A DNA stretch of 64,000 bases from Shewanella olleyana (GCF_023283825.1 NZ_JAKILD010000024.1:19127-83126), one strand, 5' to 3'; positions 26,147-36,620 are shown, numbered from the stretch's first letter. The notes: generated from the sequence alone by a model not told the origin. Numbers and translations are program-made.

Positions 26147-27394
26147 TTAACGCCCTGCAAGTGCTGATGCCGGGGCAATTTTTGTGGCTTTATAGGCTGG
26201 ATAGATTGTGGCGAGTAAGCTCATGACAAGCCCCATTGCCACAACAACAACCACATCTTGTTGTTGTAGTTCAGACGGTAAAAAGTCAATGAAGTAGATA
26301 TCAGAAGCCAATAATTGAATCCCAAAGGTTTGCTCAACAAAACTGGCTATTGAGCTTAAATTGGTCGCCAAAAGGACGCCAATCAATGCGCCGATGCTGC
26401 AGCCTAATAAACCGTTTAAACCACCTTGCATAATAAAAATGGTCATCACGGCGCCACGTTTTAGACCCATGGTCATTAATATTGCAATTTCAGCGCTTTT
26501 GTCTCTTACTGCCATCACAAGTGTCGAGACGATATTAAAACACGCCACGGCAATAACAAGGGCTAACACAAGGTACATAACCATTCTAACAAGTTGAATA
26601 TCTTGATATAAATGGCCTTGAGAACGAGTCCAGTTATTTAAATGCAAATACTGACTTTGTGCATAACCTAAGTCGCGAGTCACTCTCGGCGCACTAAATA
26701 CGTTATTAACTGTAATTCTTAATCCGGTTGCTGAGCCTTGAGGAATGTTAAGCACTTTAGCAAGGTATGACATCGACACATAAGCTTGAGTAGATTCAAT
26801 CTCACCGCCTAAATCGTAAACCCCAGCCACAATAAATCGATGACTTTTCGCTGCTGACAATTTATTGGATTGGCTCATATCTGGGGTGTACATAGATAAT
26901 GTATCGCCCTCTTTCAAACCTAACTTATCGAGTAAACTTCGACCTATGACGATGTTATTGACGGTGTCTGCTAAGGCATTCCAACTGTCAGCAGGCATAA
27001 ACTCAGCCAAGGTTGAAACCTGTCGCTCAAACTCAGGTTCGATCCCCGTAAGCTCAATACCTTGAAAGCCACCTGGTTTCTGCACCAGTCCTTGCATGCG
27101 AATAAAAGGCGCTGTGGCGACTATTTCGGGCATATTTTTAGCGGTTTCAGCAATAGACTGCCAATCATGTAATGGCTCATTCACACTGAGCAATTCACCA
27201 TGGGAAACGACTCCTAGCAAACGCTGTTCGAGTTCGCGCTCAAAGCCATTCATGGCGGATAGCACTAAAATCAGCACTGCAACCCCAAGGGCAATACCTG
27301 CAGTTGAGGCAAATGAAATAAAGCCAATGAATCCATTGGATTGCCTTGCTCGATAAAAACGCCAACCTATTGTCAGTGGCAATAATGATTTCAT
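26147..27394 (-). CDS. lolE: Lipoprotein-releasing ABC permease LolE
   Basis: A 415-residue inner-membrane permease that, with LolC and LolD, pulls outer-membrane lipoproteins off the inner membrane and hands them to LolA. The N-terminal helix with FYRARQSNGFIGFISFASTAGIALGVAVLIL, a periplasmic MacB-like domain (about 50-260), and three C-terminal helices are in the family order. MAVRDKSAEIAILMTMG is the cytoplasmic coupling segment that meets LolD. Its ATG overlaps the lolD stop (TAATG). It is the last gene of the operon. Confidence 0.95.
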   Translation of the reverse strand: MKSLLPLTIGWRFYRARQSNGFIGFISFASTAGIALGVAVLILVLSAMNGFERELEQRLLGVVSHGELLSVNEPLHDWQSIAETAKNMPEIVATAPFIRMQGLVQKPGGFQGIELTGIEPEFERQVSTLAEFMPADSWNALADTVNNIVIGRSLLDKLGLKEGDTLSMYTPDMSQSNKLSAAKSHRFIVAGVYDLGGEIESTQAYVSMSYLAKVLNIPQGSATGLRITVNNVFSAPRVTRDLGYAQSQYLHLNNWTRSQGHLYQDIQLVRMVMYLVLALVIAVACFNIVSTLVMAVRDKSAEIAILMTMGLKRGAVMTIFIMQGGLNGLLGCSIGALIGVLLATNLSSIASFVEQTFGIQLLASDIYFIDFLPSELQQQDVVVVVAMGLVMSLLATIYPAYKATKIAPASALAGR

Positions 27395-28125
27395 TAGCTT
27401 TTTTCCACTTCAATCGACTCGTTCAACGATTCATTTGATAAGGTTTGTAGCACCCCATCTTTCATGGTCAGTTGTCTATCCATTTTTGCGGCTAACTTGT
27501 AATCATGGGTTACCACAACAAATGCAGTCCCTAACTGTTGCGCCAATTCACGGATTAATTGATAAACACTGTCGCCGCTATTGGCATCTAAGTTACCCGT
27601 CGGCTCATCGGCAAGGACAAGTTTGGGTTTATTAATTAGCGCTCTCGCAATCGCGACACGCTGACGCTCACCACCAGACAGTTGTGCTGGAATATGTTGC
27701 AAGCGATGCCCAAGTCCGACTCTTTCAAGTAATTCAGTCGCTTCTTTCAAGGTTTGCTTTTTATCTCGACCTTGAATAAATGCTGGCATCGCCACATTCT
27801 CAAGTGCTGAAAACTCAGGTAACAAGTGATGGAATTGATATATAAAACCTAAATCTTGATTACGAATTTCAGCCTGACGAGTGGCGCTTAATTGATACAG
27901 GTTTTCGCCATCCAGTAACACTTCACCAGAAGTAGGAATATCTAACGTTCCCATAATATGTAGCAAGGTACTTTTACCTGAACCTGAACTCCCCACAATG
28001 GCTAATTGCTCACCTTTAAACACATTTAAGTCTACATTTGCGAGGACTTTAGTGGTGGTTTCGCCATCGTGAAACTGTTTACTTACATTGCTCACTTGCA
28101 ATATCACAGGACGTTCATTATTCAT
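27394..28125 (-). CDS. lolD: Lipoprotein-releasing ABC ATPase LolD
   Basis: A 243-residue ATPase of the MacB/FtsE group powering lipoprotein release. Walker A GSSGSGKST (about 42-50), the Lol-typical YQFHHLLPEFSALENVAMP after the Q-loop, signature LSGGERQRVAIARAL (about 148-162), Walker B VLADEPTGNLD and the switch His in VVTHD are all present. One-base overlaps with lolC upstream and lolE downstream (TAATG each) indicate tightly coupled translation. Confidence 0.97.
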   Translation of the reverse strand: MNNERPVILQVSNVSKQFHDGETTTKVLANVDLNVFKGEQLAIVGSSGSGKSTLLHIMGTLDIPTSGEVLLDGENLYQLSATRQAEIRNQDLGFIYQFHHLLPEFSALENVAMPAFIQGRDKKQTLKEATELLERVGLGHRLQHIPAQLSGGERQRVAIARALINKPKLVLADEPTGNLDANSGDSVYQLIRELAQQLGTAFVVVTHDYKLAAKMDRQLTMKDGVLQTLSNESLNESIEVEKS

Positions 28126-29357
28126 TATTCATATCTCAATGCGGTTGCAGGCTGAACTCGAGCAGCGGTTAATGCAGGGTAAATAGTAGCAATCAAGGTC
28201 ATTGCCAATGTGCCCACAACGATAATAGCAATCTGGGTGCCGGATATTGCCACAGGTAACATTTGACCCGTGCCAAGGACAGAAATACCCAAAACGCCCA
28301 AAATAAGGTTCAAATTCAGGGTAATGGTGACTCCAGCCAATGCGCCCAATGCTAAACCAATAATGGCGTTAAGCGAGCCTTGAACGATGAAAATGTTCAT
28401 CACAGCCTGAGTTGTTAGCCCTTGGGTTTTTAGTACTGCCACGTCGGTGGTTTTATCAATAACCATCATGACTAAGGCCGACACAATATTAAATGCCGCT
28501 ACCGCAACAATCAGCGATAACATCAGCGACATCATGTTTTTTTCCATTTTAACCGCGGCAAATAAATGACCAAAATCATCGCGCCAATCTCGTGTGGTGA
28601 TATCAATGTCTTGCTGCTTAAGCTGAGCTTTTATGGTTTCACCCATTTGCGGAGCAGAAAAAGGATCGGCTAAATACACTCTAAGTTCGTTAATGTCACT
28701 TGGCTTTAAGCGCATTAACCGTCTGGCATCTTGATAATGGATATAAGCTAACGCAGAGTCGACCTGCGAGCCCATTTCAAACACGCCAGCAACGGTAAAC
28801 TTACGCTGACTTGGCACAGGGCCGAGTGGCGAATACACCACACCATCGCCGCTCAGTAGCCTGACTCTGTCACCAATATTGATGGATAGCTTTCTCGCTA
28901 ATTCACTGCCAAGTACAATATTGTAACTACCGGGAGTCAGCTGCTCGAACGCACTGGAATAGGTATTGGCGACAATGGCCGACAAGTTTTGTTCATATTC
29001 AGGGAATACACCATAAACTTGCACAGCACTGATATTTTGACTGGATTGCACCATGGCTTGGGTTGTGACAGTTGGCGCTAAGCCATGTATTTGCGACTGC
29101 TCTGTTAAATATTGGGTTTGCTGCTGCCAGTCACTAAACCCTGTTTCATTCACTAACGTCAATTGCGGAACCGCGCCTAAAATACGATCTTTAAGCTGGC
29201 CTTCTAAGCCATTCATCACTGAACTGACGATGATCAACGCAGCAACGCCTAGAAAAATGCCAGAAACAGCGAAAAAAGTAATGAAAGATGCAAAAGCATT
29301 GGCCTTTCTTGTGCGCCAATAGCGGTAACCAATAAATAATGAAAACCGAAAGTTCAT
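28125..29357 (-). CDS. lolC: Lipoprotein-releasing ABC permease LolC
   Basis: The first Lol permease, about 410 residues from ATG 29357 (MNFRFSLFIGYRYWRTRKANAF). A longer frame to 29423 adds 22 residues unlike family N-termini, so the internal Met is preferred, although its ribosome site is weak. Order: TM1, periplasmic domain (about 50-255), then three helices with MVIDKTTDVAVLKTQG as coupling segment. In E. coli LolC binds LolA while LolE binds the lipoprotein. The gene is divergent from the PilZ-like gene with about 150 bp between starts. Confidence 0.94.
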   Translation of the reverse strand: MNFRFSLFIGYRYWRTRKANAFASFITFFAVSGIFLGVAALIIVSSVMNGLEGQLKDRILGAVPQLTLVNETGFSDWQQQTQYLTEQSQIHGLAPTVTTQAMVQSSQNISAVQVYGVFPEYEQNLSAIVANTYSSAFEQLTPGSYNIVLGSELARKLSINIGDRVRLLSGDGVVYSPLGPVPSQRKFTVAGVFEMGSQVDSALAYIHYQDARRLMRLKPSDINELRVYLADPFSAPQMGETIKAQLKQQDIDITTRDWRDDFGHLFAAVKMEKNMMSLMLSLIVAVAAFNIVSALVMMVIDKTTDVAVLKTQGLTTQAVMNIFIVQGSLNAIIGLALGALAGVTITLNLNLILGVLGISVLGTGQMLPVAISGTQIAIIVVGTLAMTLIATIYPALTAARVQPATALRYE

Positions 29358-29511
29358 AAAGAAAAATGCATCCCTGGTGTAATTTGAATTAAAAAGTCGT
29401 TTATTAGAATAAAAAACAGCCATTTAATTAAGCAAGCGGGCTAAAACTTGCTAAATGATAAAGATGAGCATGATAATAGGGGTATTAGTTTGATAAATAA
29501 AGAGGCAAACC

Positions 29512-30141
29512 TTGATCACTGAATCCAATGCATATTTTACTGTGCCTCATCAATTTAATGTCTATTTAGAAACCTGGCCTGAATCAAAAGGTATCCCGAC
29601 AGAAGAAGACTTACGCTCAATGCAATCTGTTGGCTTAAAACTGCTTTCTGAAGTCAAAGAGCTTGAATCAAGCTGCCTATTACAGCTGCGCAGTTTAGAT
29701 AACGACGCTAAAGCTGTGGTCGACTTCCTCAAGCTTCAATCCCGTAAAGTCGATTTAGTGTTACATCATGTTTTGGAAAAAGAAGTCCAAACGGGTGAGA
29801 GGTTCAGCGGTACTCATTTTGGCGGAAGCGGTATTAACTTAAGCTCTGACACTCCCCTTAACGTTGGTGATTATTATAAAACCTCCATTTATATCAGCAG
29901 TGAATTAGTGGCCATATTATGTTTATGTCAAGTCACTCAATGTCAGAAAGTCGACCACGGTGCTGCTCTAATTGAAGAAAGTCAAAGTGATAGTAAAAGT
30001 CACACTAATCTATTCAATATCAGCCTCGAATTTAGCCAAATTTTAGATGCCGATGTTGAGCAACTCGTGAAAGCCAGCTTAAATGTGCAACAAAAAATGC
30101 TTAAAATGCGTAAACAAAGCCGTCAACAAGCAGCTGACTAA
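29512..30141 (+). CDS. PilZ-like domain protein, TTG start
   Basis: A 209-residue protein. The only start with a good ribosome site is TTG 29512 (AGAGG seven bases upstream). The middle has GTHFGGSGINLSSDTPLNVGDYY (about 101-123), which resembles the PilZ D/NxSxxG region used to bind cyclic di-GMP. The upstream RxxxR motif is not obvious, so c-di-GMP binding is uncertain. The C-terminus is helical and basic (QKMLKMRKQSRQQ). The N-terminal 90 residues look like a YcgR-type N domain only loosely. The GGDEF/EAL protein at 60.8-63.3 kb would be in the same signalling network, but there is no direct link. Confidence 0.7.
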   Translation: MITESNAYFTVPHQFNVYLETWPESKGIPTEEDLRSMQSVGLKLLSEVKELESSCLLQLRSLDNDAKAVVDFLKLQSRKVDLVLHHVLEKEVQTGERFSGTHFGGSGINLSSDTPLNVGDYYKTSIYISSELVAILCLCQVTQCQKVDHGAALIEESQSDSKSHTNLFNISLEFSQILDADVEQLVKASLNVQQKMLKMRKQSRQQAAD

Positions 30142-30216
30142 CGAATAATTCCTGCAACTTAGCTTATGCTCGCTTATAATAGCTGCCATCATTAAAGGCA
30201 GCGTGGAAGCTTGCCT

Positions 30217-30245
30217 TAGTTAAGACCAGTTAAGACCAGTTAAGT
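30217..30245. repeat. Short tandem repeat and AT hairpin before mfd
   Basis: AGTTAAGACC occurs twice in tandem plus a third partial copy, followed by TTTTTTATAT, GTTCG loop, ATATAAAAAA (30248-30272). The hairpin could terminate the upstream transcript; the mfd start follows about 50 bp later. Confidence 0.5.
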
Positions 30246-30320
30246 CATTTTTTATATGTTCGATATAAAAAACTTTAGCTGGATAAACTACACATTTATA
30301 GAAGCCAACTTAATAATTCA

Positions 30321-33300
30321 ATGAAGAATTTTAGCGTTTTAACACCGCCTAGTGTCAAAAAAGGCCAACAATTTCAGACCTTATCGACTTTAGGTGGCGT
30401 GTCGCAAGCCATAACGCTTGCTAGCCTCATCACCCAGCATTCTGGTACCAGTTTAATTGTCACCAGTGATACGCCAAGTGCATTACAGCTGGAAGTTGAA
30501 TTGGCTTATCTATTATCTCAGTCTGATGTAAATGTGTGTTTATTTCCCGATAGAGAAACGCTGCCATACGACAGCTTCTCGCCGCATCAAGATTTGATTT
30601 CCCAGCGATTAGAAACGTTAGCGCAAATGAGCCAAAGCCAGCACAATGTCATTATTGTGCCGGTGAATACCTTAATGGTGAAGTTGCCGCCTAAATCATT
30701 TTTAACCGCTAATGTTATGCTGCTTAAAAAAGGCGACACATACAGCCTGCAGCAAGTCCGTCAGCATTTGACAGACACAGGTTATTACCTTGTTGACCAA
30801 GTTTATGAGCACGGCGAGTTTGCGATTCGTGGCTCAATTATGGATATCTTCCTGACGGGTTCTGATCAACCGTTACGCATCGAACTATTCGATGATGAAG
30901 TTGAGTCTATTCGCTATTTTGATGTCGATAGTCAGCGTTCGAAACAAGAAGTTGATGCAGTACGTATGTTACCTGCAAAAGAGTTCCCAACAGACGCTGC
31001 AGGTATTGAAGGCTTTAGGCAACGTTATCGCCGCCGCTTTGAAGTCATTTCCAAAGAAGCTGAATCCGTTTACCAGCTGGTGAGCCGTAATTTAATGCCA
31101 GCAGGCATTGAAAATTATCTGCCGCTATTTTTTGATGACTCTGCTAATTTATTTGATTACTTACCTGATAATACTCAGCTCATCACCTTGGGCGATATTG
31201 AACAAGCGAGTCAAAATCATCTAAATGAAATCAATGCTCGTTATGAAGACCGCCGTGTCGATCCCTTAAGACCACTGCTTGCGCCGCAAGAGTTGTACTT
31301 ACTGATTGATGAACTGTTTGCCCAGTTTAAAAATTACCAGCGTTCTCAGTTTGCTTTAAATAGCGAAAATGCTGCTAAAGCGCAGCTCGCCAATGTGTCT
31401 GCGCTGCCAGACATTAATGCCAACCACAAATTAAAGCAGCCACTGATTAATTTGCAGGAGTACAGCGAAACACATAAACAATTGGTGTTTTGTGCAGAAT
31501 CTGAAGGCCGCCGTGAAGCGTTAATCGAGCTCTTAGCCAAAATTGGCCTGAAACCTAAGCTGTTTAATCACCTTGATGAATACTTAAACGCCAAAACGGC
31601 CAAAGACAGTATTGGCCTTGTAGTATCACCGCTTTCCCGTGGTTGTGTCCTACATGACACGCCTAAAGGTGAAGTCAGCATAATTTGCGAAACCGAATTA
31701 TTTGGCCAGCGCATTTCTCAGCAGCGCCGCCGTGAAAAGCAAAAGCAAGTTAGCTCAGATGTATTAGTTAAAAACCTTGCTGAGCTTAAAGTCGGTGAAC
31801 CTATTGTTCATCTTGAGCATGGCGTCGCACTTTATAATGGCCTAGTCACCCTCGATACGGGTGGCTTAGTCGCGGAGTATTTACAGCTTGAATATACTGG
31901 CGGCGATAAACTGTATGTACCGGTTTCATCATTACATTTAATCAGTCGTTACAGTGTTGGCGCAGATGAAACGCCAAGTTTAAATAAGCTCGGCAATGAG
32001 ACGTGGGCAAAAGCCAAGAAAAAAGCCATTGAAAAAATTCGTGATGTGGCCGCTGAATTACTCGATGTATACGCTCGCAGACAAGCCCGCCCTGGTGATG
32101 CGATGAAAATTGAAGCTGAGGAATATGCTCAATTTTCCCAAAGCTTCCCATTTGAAGAAACCGTTGACCAAGAAACTGCTATTGAAGCCGTACTTACCGA
32201 TATGCAAACACCCATGGCAATGGACAGATTAGTTTGTGGTGATGTGGGCTTTGGTAAAACGGAAGTCGCCATGCGCGCCGCGTTTGTAGCGGTGAATGCG
32301 GGTAAACAAGTGGTAGTGTTAGTACCAACCACCCTACTTGCTCAGCAGCATTATGAAAACTTTAAAGACCGTTTTGCTGATTGGCCTGTGGTCATAGAGG
32401 TCATGTCACGCTTTCGCTCAGTAAAAGAGCAAAATGGCGTACTACAACAGTTATCAGAAGGCAAAGTGGATATCGTTATCGGTACTCACAAGCTGCTTCA
32501 AGCCGAAGCCAACTTCGATAACTTAGGTTTACTGGTGATTGATGAAGAACACCGCTTTGGGGTACGTCAAAAGGAAAAAATCAAAGCACTACGCGCGAAT
32601 GTCGATATTCTGACTTTAACCGCCACCCCAATTCCACGTACCTTGAACATGGCGATGTCAGGCATGCGTGATTTATCGATTATCGCGACACCACCCGCTA
32701 AACGCTTAGCAGTAAAAACCTTTGTTCGCGAATATGATATCGCAACGGTAAGAGAGGCGATTTTACGTGAAATCCTTCGTGGTGGTCAGGTTTACTTTTT
32801 ACATAACAATGTTGAAACCATTGAAAAGTGTGCCCAAGATATTCGTGAATTATTACCTGAAGCGCGCGTCGTCACAGCCCATGGTCAAATGCGCGAACGT
32901 GAGCTTGAAAAAGTCATGTCAGAATTTTACCACCAGCGCTTTAATGTTTTAGTGTGTACCACAATTATTGAAACGGGTATTGATGTCCCAAGTGCTAACA
33001 CTATTATTATTGACCGTGCTGATAAGTTTGGTTTAGCTCAGCTACATCAATTACGTGGTCGTGTGGGTCGCTCCCATCACCAAGCTTATGCATACTTAAT
33101 GACGCCGCACCCAAAATTGATGAGTGCAGATGCGCGTAAGCGTCTTGCCGCTATTGATGCTTTAGAAGATTTAGGCGCAGGTTTTATGCTGGCAACGCAG
33201 GATTTAGAAATCCGCGGTGCGGGTGAACTGCTTGGTGATGAACAAAGTGGTCATATTTCTAAGATTGGCTTTAGCCTTTACATGGAAATGCTTGAATCAG

Positions 33301-33812
33301 CGGTTAAAGCATTAAAAGAAGGTAAGGAGCCGTCGCTTGCATATATGCTTAATTCACAATGTGAAGTGGATTTACGCATCCCTGCTCTATTGCCTGATGA
33401 TTATGTATCCGACGTTAATATGCGCTTGTCTTTATACAAACGTATTGCCAACTGCGAAACGGAAAAAATGCTCGATGAATTGAAAGTCGAGTTCATTGAC
33501 CGCTTTGGTTTATTGCCAGATCCGACCCGTAACTTGATGGAGCTGACATTATATAAACACCAGGCGACAGCCTTAGGCGCCAGCAAAATTGAAATGCACG
33601 CCAAAGGCGGTAGTATCGAATTTAGTGATGACCATAAAATCGATCCTATGTTTATCATTGGTTTATTACAGAGTCAGCCACAAATTTATCGAATGGAAGG
33701 CTCAAATAAGTTAAAGTTCACTATGCCTGCAGAAACCAGTAAACAACGTCTAGACTTAATTAAGACTTTACTGGAGCAATTAGCTAAACACCGTATTGGA
33801 GAAACTAAATAG
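30321..33812 (+). CDS. mfd: Transcription-repair coupling factor Mfd
   Basis: Mfd removes RNA polymerase stalled at DNA damage and recruits UvrA. The 1163-residue protein has the UvrB-like N-terminal region (about 1-470), the RNA polymerase-interacting domain near 490-560 (GEPIVHLEHGVALYNGL), a RecG-like translocase with Walker A GDVGFGKTE (about 640-648), DEEH box (VIDEEHRFG, near 740), TATPIPRTL, QLRGRVGRS, and the C-terminal TRCF domain. Length is standard. Its stop TAG shares a base with the GTG start of csiV, so the two form a coupled pair. Confidence 0.98.
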   Translation: MKNFSVLTPPSVKKGQQFQTLSTLGGVSQAITLASLITQHSGTSLIVTSDTPSALQLEVELAYLLSQSDVNVCLFPDRETLPYDSFSPHQDLISQRLETLAQMSQSQHNVIIVPVNTLMVKLPPKSFLTANVMLLKKGDTYSLQQVRQHLTDTGYYLVDQVYEHGEFAIRGSIMDIFLTGSDQPLRIELFDDEVESIRYFDVDSQRSKQEVDAVRMLPAKEFPTDAAGIEGFRQRYRRRFEVISKEAESVYQLVSRNLMPAGIENYLPLFFDDSANLFDYLPDNTQLITLGDIEQASQNHLNEINARYEDRRVDPLRPLLAPQELYLLIDELFAQFKNYQRSQFALNSENAAKAQLANVSALPDINANHKLKQPLINLQEYSETHKQLVFCAESEGRREALIELLAKIGLKPKLFNHLDEYLNAKTAKDSIGLVVSPLSRGCVLHDTPKGEVSIICETELFGQRISQQRRREKQKQVSSDVLVKNLAELKVGEPIVHLEHGVALYNGLVTLDTGGLVAEYLQLEYTGGDKLYVPVSSLHLISRYSVGADETPSLNKLGNETWAKAKKKAIEKIRDVAAELLDVYARRQARPGDAMKIEAEEYAQFSQSFPFEETVDQETAIEAVLTDMQTPMAMDRLVCGDVGFGKTEVAMRAAFVAVNAGKQVVVLVPTTLLAQQHYENFKDRFADWPVVIEVMSRFRSVKEQNGVLQQLSEGKVDIVIGTHKLLQAEANFDNLGLLVIDEEHRFGVRQKEKIKALRANVDILTLTATPIPRTLNMAMSGMRDLSIIATPPAKRLAVKTFVREYDIATVREAILREILRGGQVYFLHNNVETIEKCAQDIRELLPEARVVTAHGQMRERELEKVMSEFYHQRFNVLVCTTIIETGIDVPSANTIIIDRADKFGLAQLHQLRGRVGRSHHQAYAYLMTPHPKLMSADARKRLAAIDALEDLGAGFMLATQDLEIRGAGELLGDEQSGHISKIGFSLYMEMLESAVKALKEGKEPSLAYMLNSQCEVDLRIPALLPDDYVSDVNMRLSLYKRIANCETEKMLDELKVEFIDRFGLLPDPTRNLMELTLYKHQATALGASKIEMHAKGGSIEFSDDHKIDPMFIIGLLQSQPQIYRMEGSNKLKFTMPAETSKQRLDLIKTLLEQLAKHRIGETK

Positions 33813-34870
33813 TGCTGCGTAACTTTGCTATTTCCATTGCCGCTTTAACAGCGATGACAGTATCAATTAATGCTCAAGCCAAATCATGGTTTGAGGTTGA
33901 AGTGTTTGTATTCGAAAGACAGTCAAACAGTCTAGAGCAATGGCAAGAAAATACTGCGCTGCCAGCTAACCGTAAAAATATCGATTTAATTACCCCAATG
34001 ATCAGCAATGATATTACTGGGGTCGCTTTAGGGCTAACAGGTTGCACATCTACTGATTGGACGAGCAGCGAAGTCGACTGCCAAGATCCATTAGTCAGTG
34101 CAAACAAAACAACTTTCCCAAGCCAAGTGCCGTTTTCAATTGCAGCAGAAGAGCCACAAGTGGCATACCTTGAAGAAGGCCCGCTGCTGTTGGCTGAATC
34201 TCAAAGCGAATTTGCTGACATTATTAGTACAGTGCGCCGTGAAAAAGATGTCCGCAGTTTACTGCATTTAACGTGGCAACAAGACATGCAGTCGCGCAAT
34301 CGTGCAAAGCCGATTCGTATCTTTGCAGGTAAAGACTTTTCTGAACAGTTTGATTATGCAGGCCACCCAGTATCTGAAAAAGTAGAAGATGAGTTTTCAA
34401 CTTTTGACTTCTCTTCTTTTGGTAGTTTTGTTGATGAACCGCAAACCAAGCCTGTGTGGGAGCTAGACGGGAATATCAACATTTACCTCAGTCATTATTT
34501 GTTTATTGAAACTAAGCTTGCATTGCGTAAGCCGATTCAAAAACAAACCAACACCAATGATTATTATCAGTACAGTTCTGATACTAATAATGAAAAAGTC
34601 ATGAGCCCGTTTTTGCAATCTATCCCTATGGTACAAAACCGTCGGGTAAGATCTGGCGAAATTCATTACTTTGATCATCCAAACTTGGGGATCATTATGC
34701 AAATCAGAAAAATGGAACAACCGACAACCACTAAACCTGAAGAACTCGCCTTTGACTCAGAAACATCCATTGATGATTCACTTAATGGTTTAGATACTCA
34801 TTCCCCTAACGTTAATGCGTCTGGAGTTATGGCATCAGGTGAAGGTTCAAACCAAAACCAGCTTAACTAA
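33812..34870 (+). CDS. csiV: CsiV-like cell-wall protein, GTG start
   Basis: A 352-residue exported protein. It starts with GTG (one-base overlap with the mfd stop). A signal peptide runs to about residue 23 (SINAQA-KSWFEVEVFVFER). The central part has strand-rich segments such as WELDGNINIYLSHYLFIETKL, and the end (IHYFDHPNLGIIMQIRKME) is typical. In V. cholerae CsiV helps the LpoA/PBP1A system respond to noncanonical D-amino acids; that role here is inferred from family and place. The last 40 residues are low-complexity and polar. Confidence 0.88.
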   Translation: MLRNFAISIAALTAMTVSINAQAKSWFEVEVFVFERQSNSLEQWQENTALPANRKNIDLITPMISNDITGVALGLTGCTSTDWTSSEVDCQDPLVSANKTTFPSQVPFSIAAEEPQVAYLEEGPLLLAESQSEFADIISTVRREKDVRSLLHLTWQQDMQSRNRAKPIRIFAGKDFSEQFDYAGHPVSEKVEDEFSTFDFSSFGSFVDEPQTKPVWELDGNINIYLSHYLFIETKLALRKPIQKQTNTNDYYQYSSDTNNEKVMSPFLQSIPMVQNRRVRSGEIHYFDHPNLGIIMQIRKMEQPTTTKPEELAFDSETSIDDSLNGLDTHSPNVNASGVMASGEGSNQNQLN

Positions 34871-34887
34871 TCTACTAAGGCTAAAAC

Positions 34888-34917
34888 TTAGCAACTAAGC
34901 AACTAAGCAACTAGGCA
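34888..34917. repeat. Short 8-bp tandem repeat
   Basis: CAACTAAG-type units repeated three to four times just after csiV. Simple slippage repeat with no visible function. Confidence 0.6.
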
Positions 34918-34975
34918 AGGTTGTGATGTTCATGATTTGAGCTTGATACATGAATGATGATTGTTGACTAAAGAT

Positions 34976-35020
34976 AAACCGGTTCATTTTGATAATTTAT
35001 CAAATTAAGATCCGGTTTTT
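34976..35020 (+). terminator. Intrinsic terminator after csiV
   Basis: AAACCGG and CCGGTTTTTT form the outer stem, with an inner TTGATAA/TTATCAA pair. The T run is on the plus strand. Confidence 0.75.
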
Positions 35021-35042
35021 TATTGGTAGAAATTCAGCACAT

Positions 35043-35072
35043 AAAAAAACAGCTAACCATAGGGTTAGCTGT
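35043..35072 (-). terminator. Intrinsic terminator after nagZ
   Basis: On the minus strand: ACAGCTAACC, four-base loop, GGTTAGCTGT, then seven T. It lies about 180 bp beyond the nagZ stop. Confidence 0.8.
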
Positions 35073-35249
35073 AGTAAGCAAAAATTTGCAAATAATATGA
35101 CATTGATATAAATGAATTTAAGTCGCATGTTAAATCCACTTGTATCATTTTGTAACATAGTCATATCATTTTTGCTAACGCTTAGCGTTTAACCGCTCAG
35201 CATTTAACCAATTCTCATCGGTTTACTTAAGATGTCACGTGACTCAACG

Positions 35250-36263
35250 TTATTTAGCTAATATTTGCTTAGCCAGCATTTGCGCTTTTTCCCAACGTTC
35301 AGTTGAACCAAGCCCTATCATGACTTGCGCCATATCTGCTTTAAGTAGTTTTGCATTATTTTTCGGCGCTGTGGACGGCCAAGTAAAATCACTCAGTAGT
35401 GCTTTCACGCCTTCAGGGTCATTACATACCAAAATCATATCGCAGCCTGCAGACAGCGCCGCTTGCGCTCGACCAATATAATCGCCCGCAAATGATGCCC
35501 CTTTCATACCCAAGTCATCCGAGAAAATAACCCCATCAAATGCAAGCTCTTGACGTAACACATCTTGAAGCCAGTACGATGAAAAACCAGCAGGATTAGC
35601 ATCAACTTGCTTGTAAACGACATGAGCAGGCATGACGCCATTTAGCTGTTTTTGGGCCATTAACTGTTTAAAAGGCAAAATGTCATTATTGAAAATATCT
35701 TCTTTACTGCGATTGTCTTCAGCCATAGCAACATGGGTATCTGCTTTAACACTGCCATGACCTGGGAAGTGCTTACCCACTGCGGCCATACCCGCTTGAT
35801 TCATTCCTTCAATAAAACTTGCAGCTAATAAACTAACTTCCTGTGGGTTTGGACTAAAACTGCGCTTGCCAATAACATCACTGATGCCGTTTACATCAAG
35901 CACCGGGGCAAAGCTTAAATCAATATCACAAGCCACTAATTCTATCGCCATCAAGAAACCCAGCTCTTTGCTCCAGCGCTGCGCTAAGCTCATATCTCCG
36001 TTTGCAGCAGGTAGAATATCTCCCATAGCAGGGACAAGGGTAAACTCATCTCTAAAGCGCTGCACTCGACCACCTTCGTGATCCACCGCGATTAAAAGAT
36101 CTGGGCGAATAGTACGAACCGACTTAACTAAATCAATCAACTGTGCTTTATTAGAAAAATTGCGGGTAAATAAAATGATCCCCCCAACTTGTGGATGCTG
36201 TAATAAAGCAGTTTCTTCATCGCTGACACTGAGTCCAGCTAAATCCATCATTAAATAACTCAC
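35250..36263 (-). CDS. nagZ: Beta-N-acetylhexosaminidase NagZ
   Basis: NagZ (GH3) removes GlcNAc from anhydro-muropeptides in the cytoplasm during peptidoglycan recycling, and so affects AmpC-type beta-lactamase induction where AmpR exists. The 337-residue protein has the catalytic loop KHFPGHGSVKADTH (near 175) and the nucleophile Asp in GVIFSDDLGMKGA (near 245). VDHEGGRVQRF (near 61-71) is the substrate loop. No signal peptide, as expected. It stands alone with its own terminator. Confidence 0.96.
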   Translation of the reverse strand: MSYLMMDLAGLSVSDEETALLQHPQVGGIILFTRNFSNKAQLIDLVKSVRTIRPDLLIAVDHEGGRVQRFRDEFTLVPAMGDILPAANGDMSLAQRWSKELGFLMAIELVACDIDLSFAPVLDVNGISDVIGKRSFSPNPQEVSLLAASFIEGMNQAGMAAVGKHFPGHGSVKADTHVAMAEDNRSKEDIFNNDILPFKQLMAQKQLNGVMPAHVVYKQVDANPAGFSSYWLQDVLRQELAFDGVIFSDDLGMKGASFAGDYIGRAQAALSAGCDMILVCNDPEGVKALLSDFTWPSTAPKNNAKLLKADMAQVMIGLGSTERWEKAQMLAKQILAK

Positions 36264-36620
36264 GCTAACTCCTATTTATACCGTAACGCTACCAGCTTGA
36301 TTGTCCATATTACGAAAAAATCGCCATTGTGATCTCGGCTGCAATTACTTCAACTAATCTGAAGCTAATCGCATAAAAAAATCTAATGAACACTCTCATA
36401 AAAAGTATGGGATACTCAGTAAAATAACTAAAAAGTTTGCCAAACCGTTAGGTCAATACTGCTTTTAAATCTGTCTGTAATTACTGACTATTATGCAGAG
36501 AAACACAAGCTAGAGATACAGTTAACCAAGAATTGTTAATCTAAGTGGAAGCTTTATCAACACCGCGGTAAATGAATAAACGACTATAATAAAAACGACT
36601 GAATACTAAGGTTGATAACA
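36264..36620. other. Intergenic region between nagZ and sdaA
   Basis: Holds both divergent promoters. AT-rich with no reading frame of note. I see no clear operator or riboswitch-like fold. Confidence 0.4.
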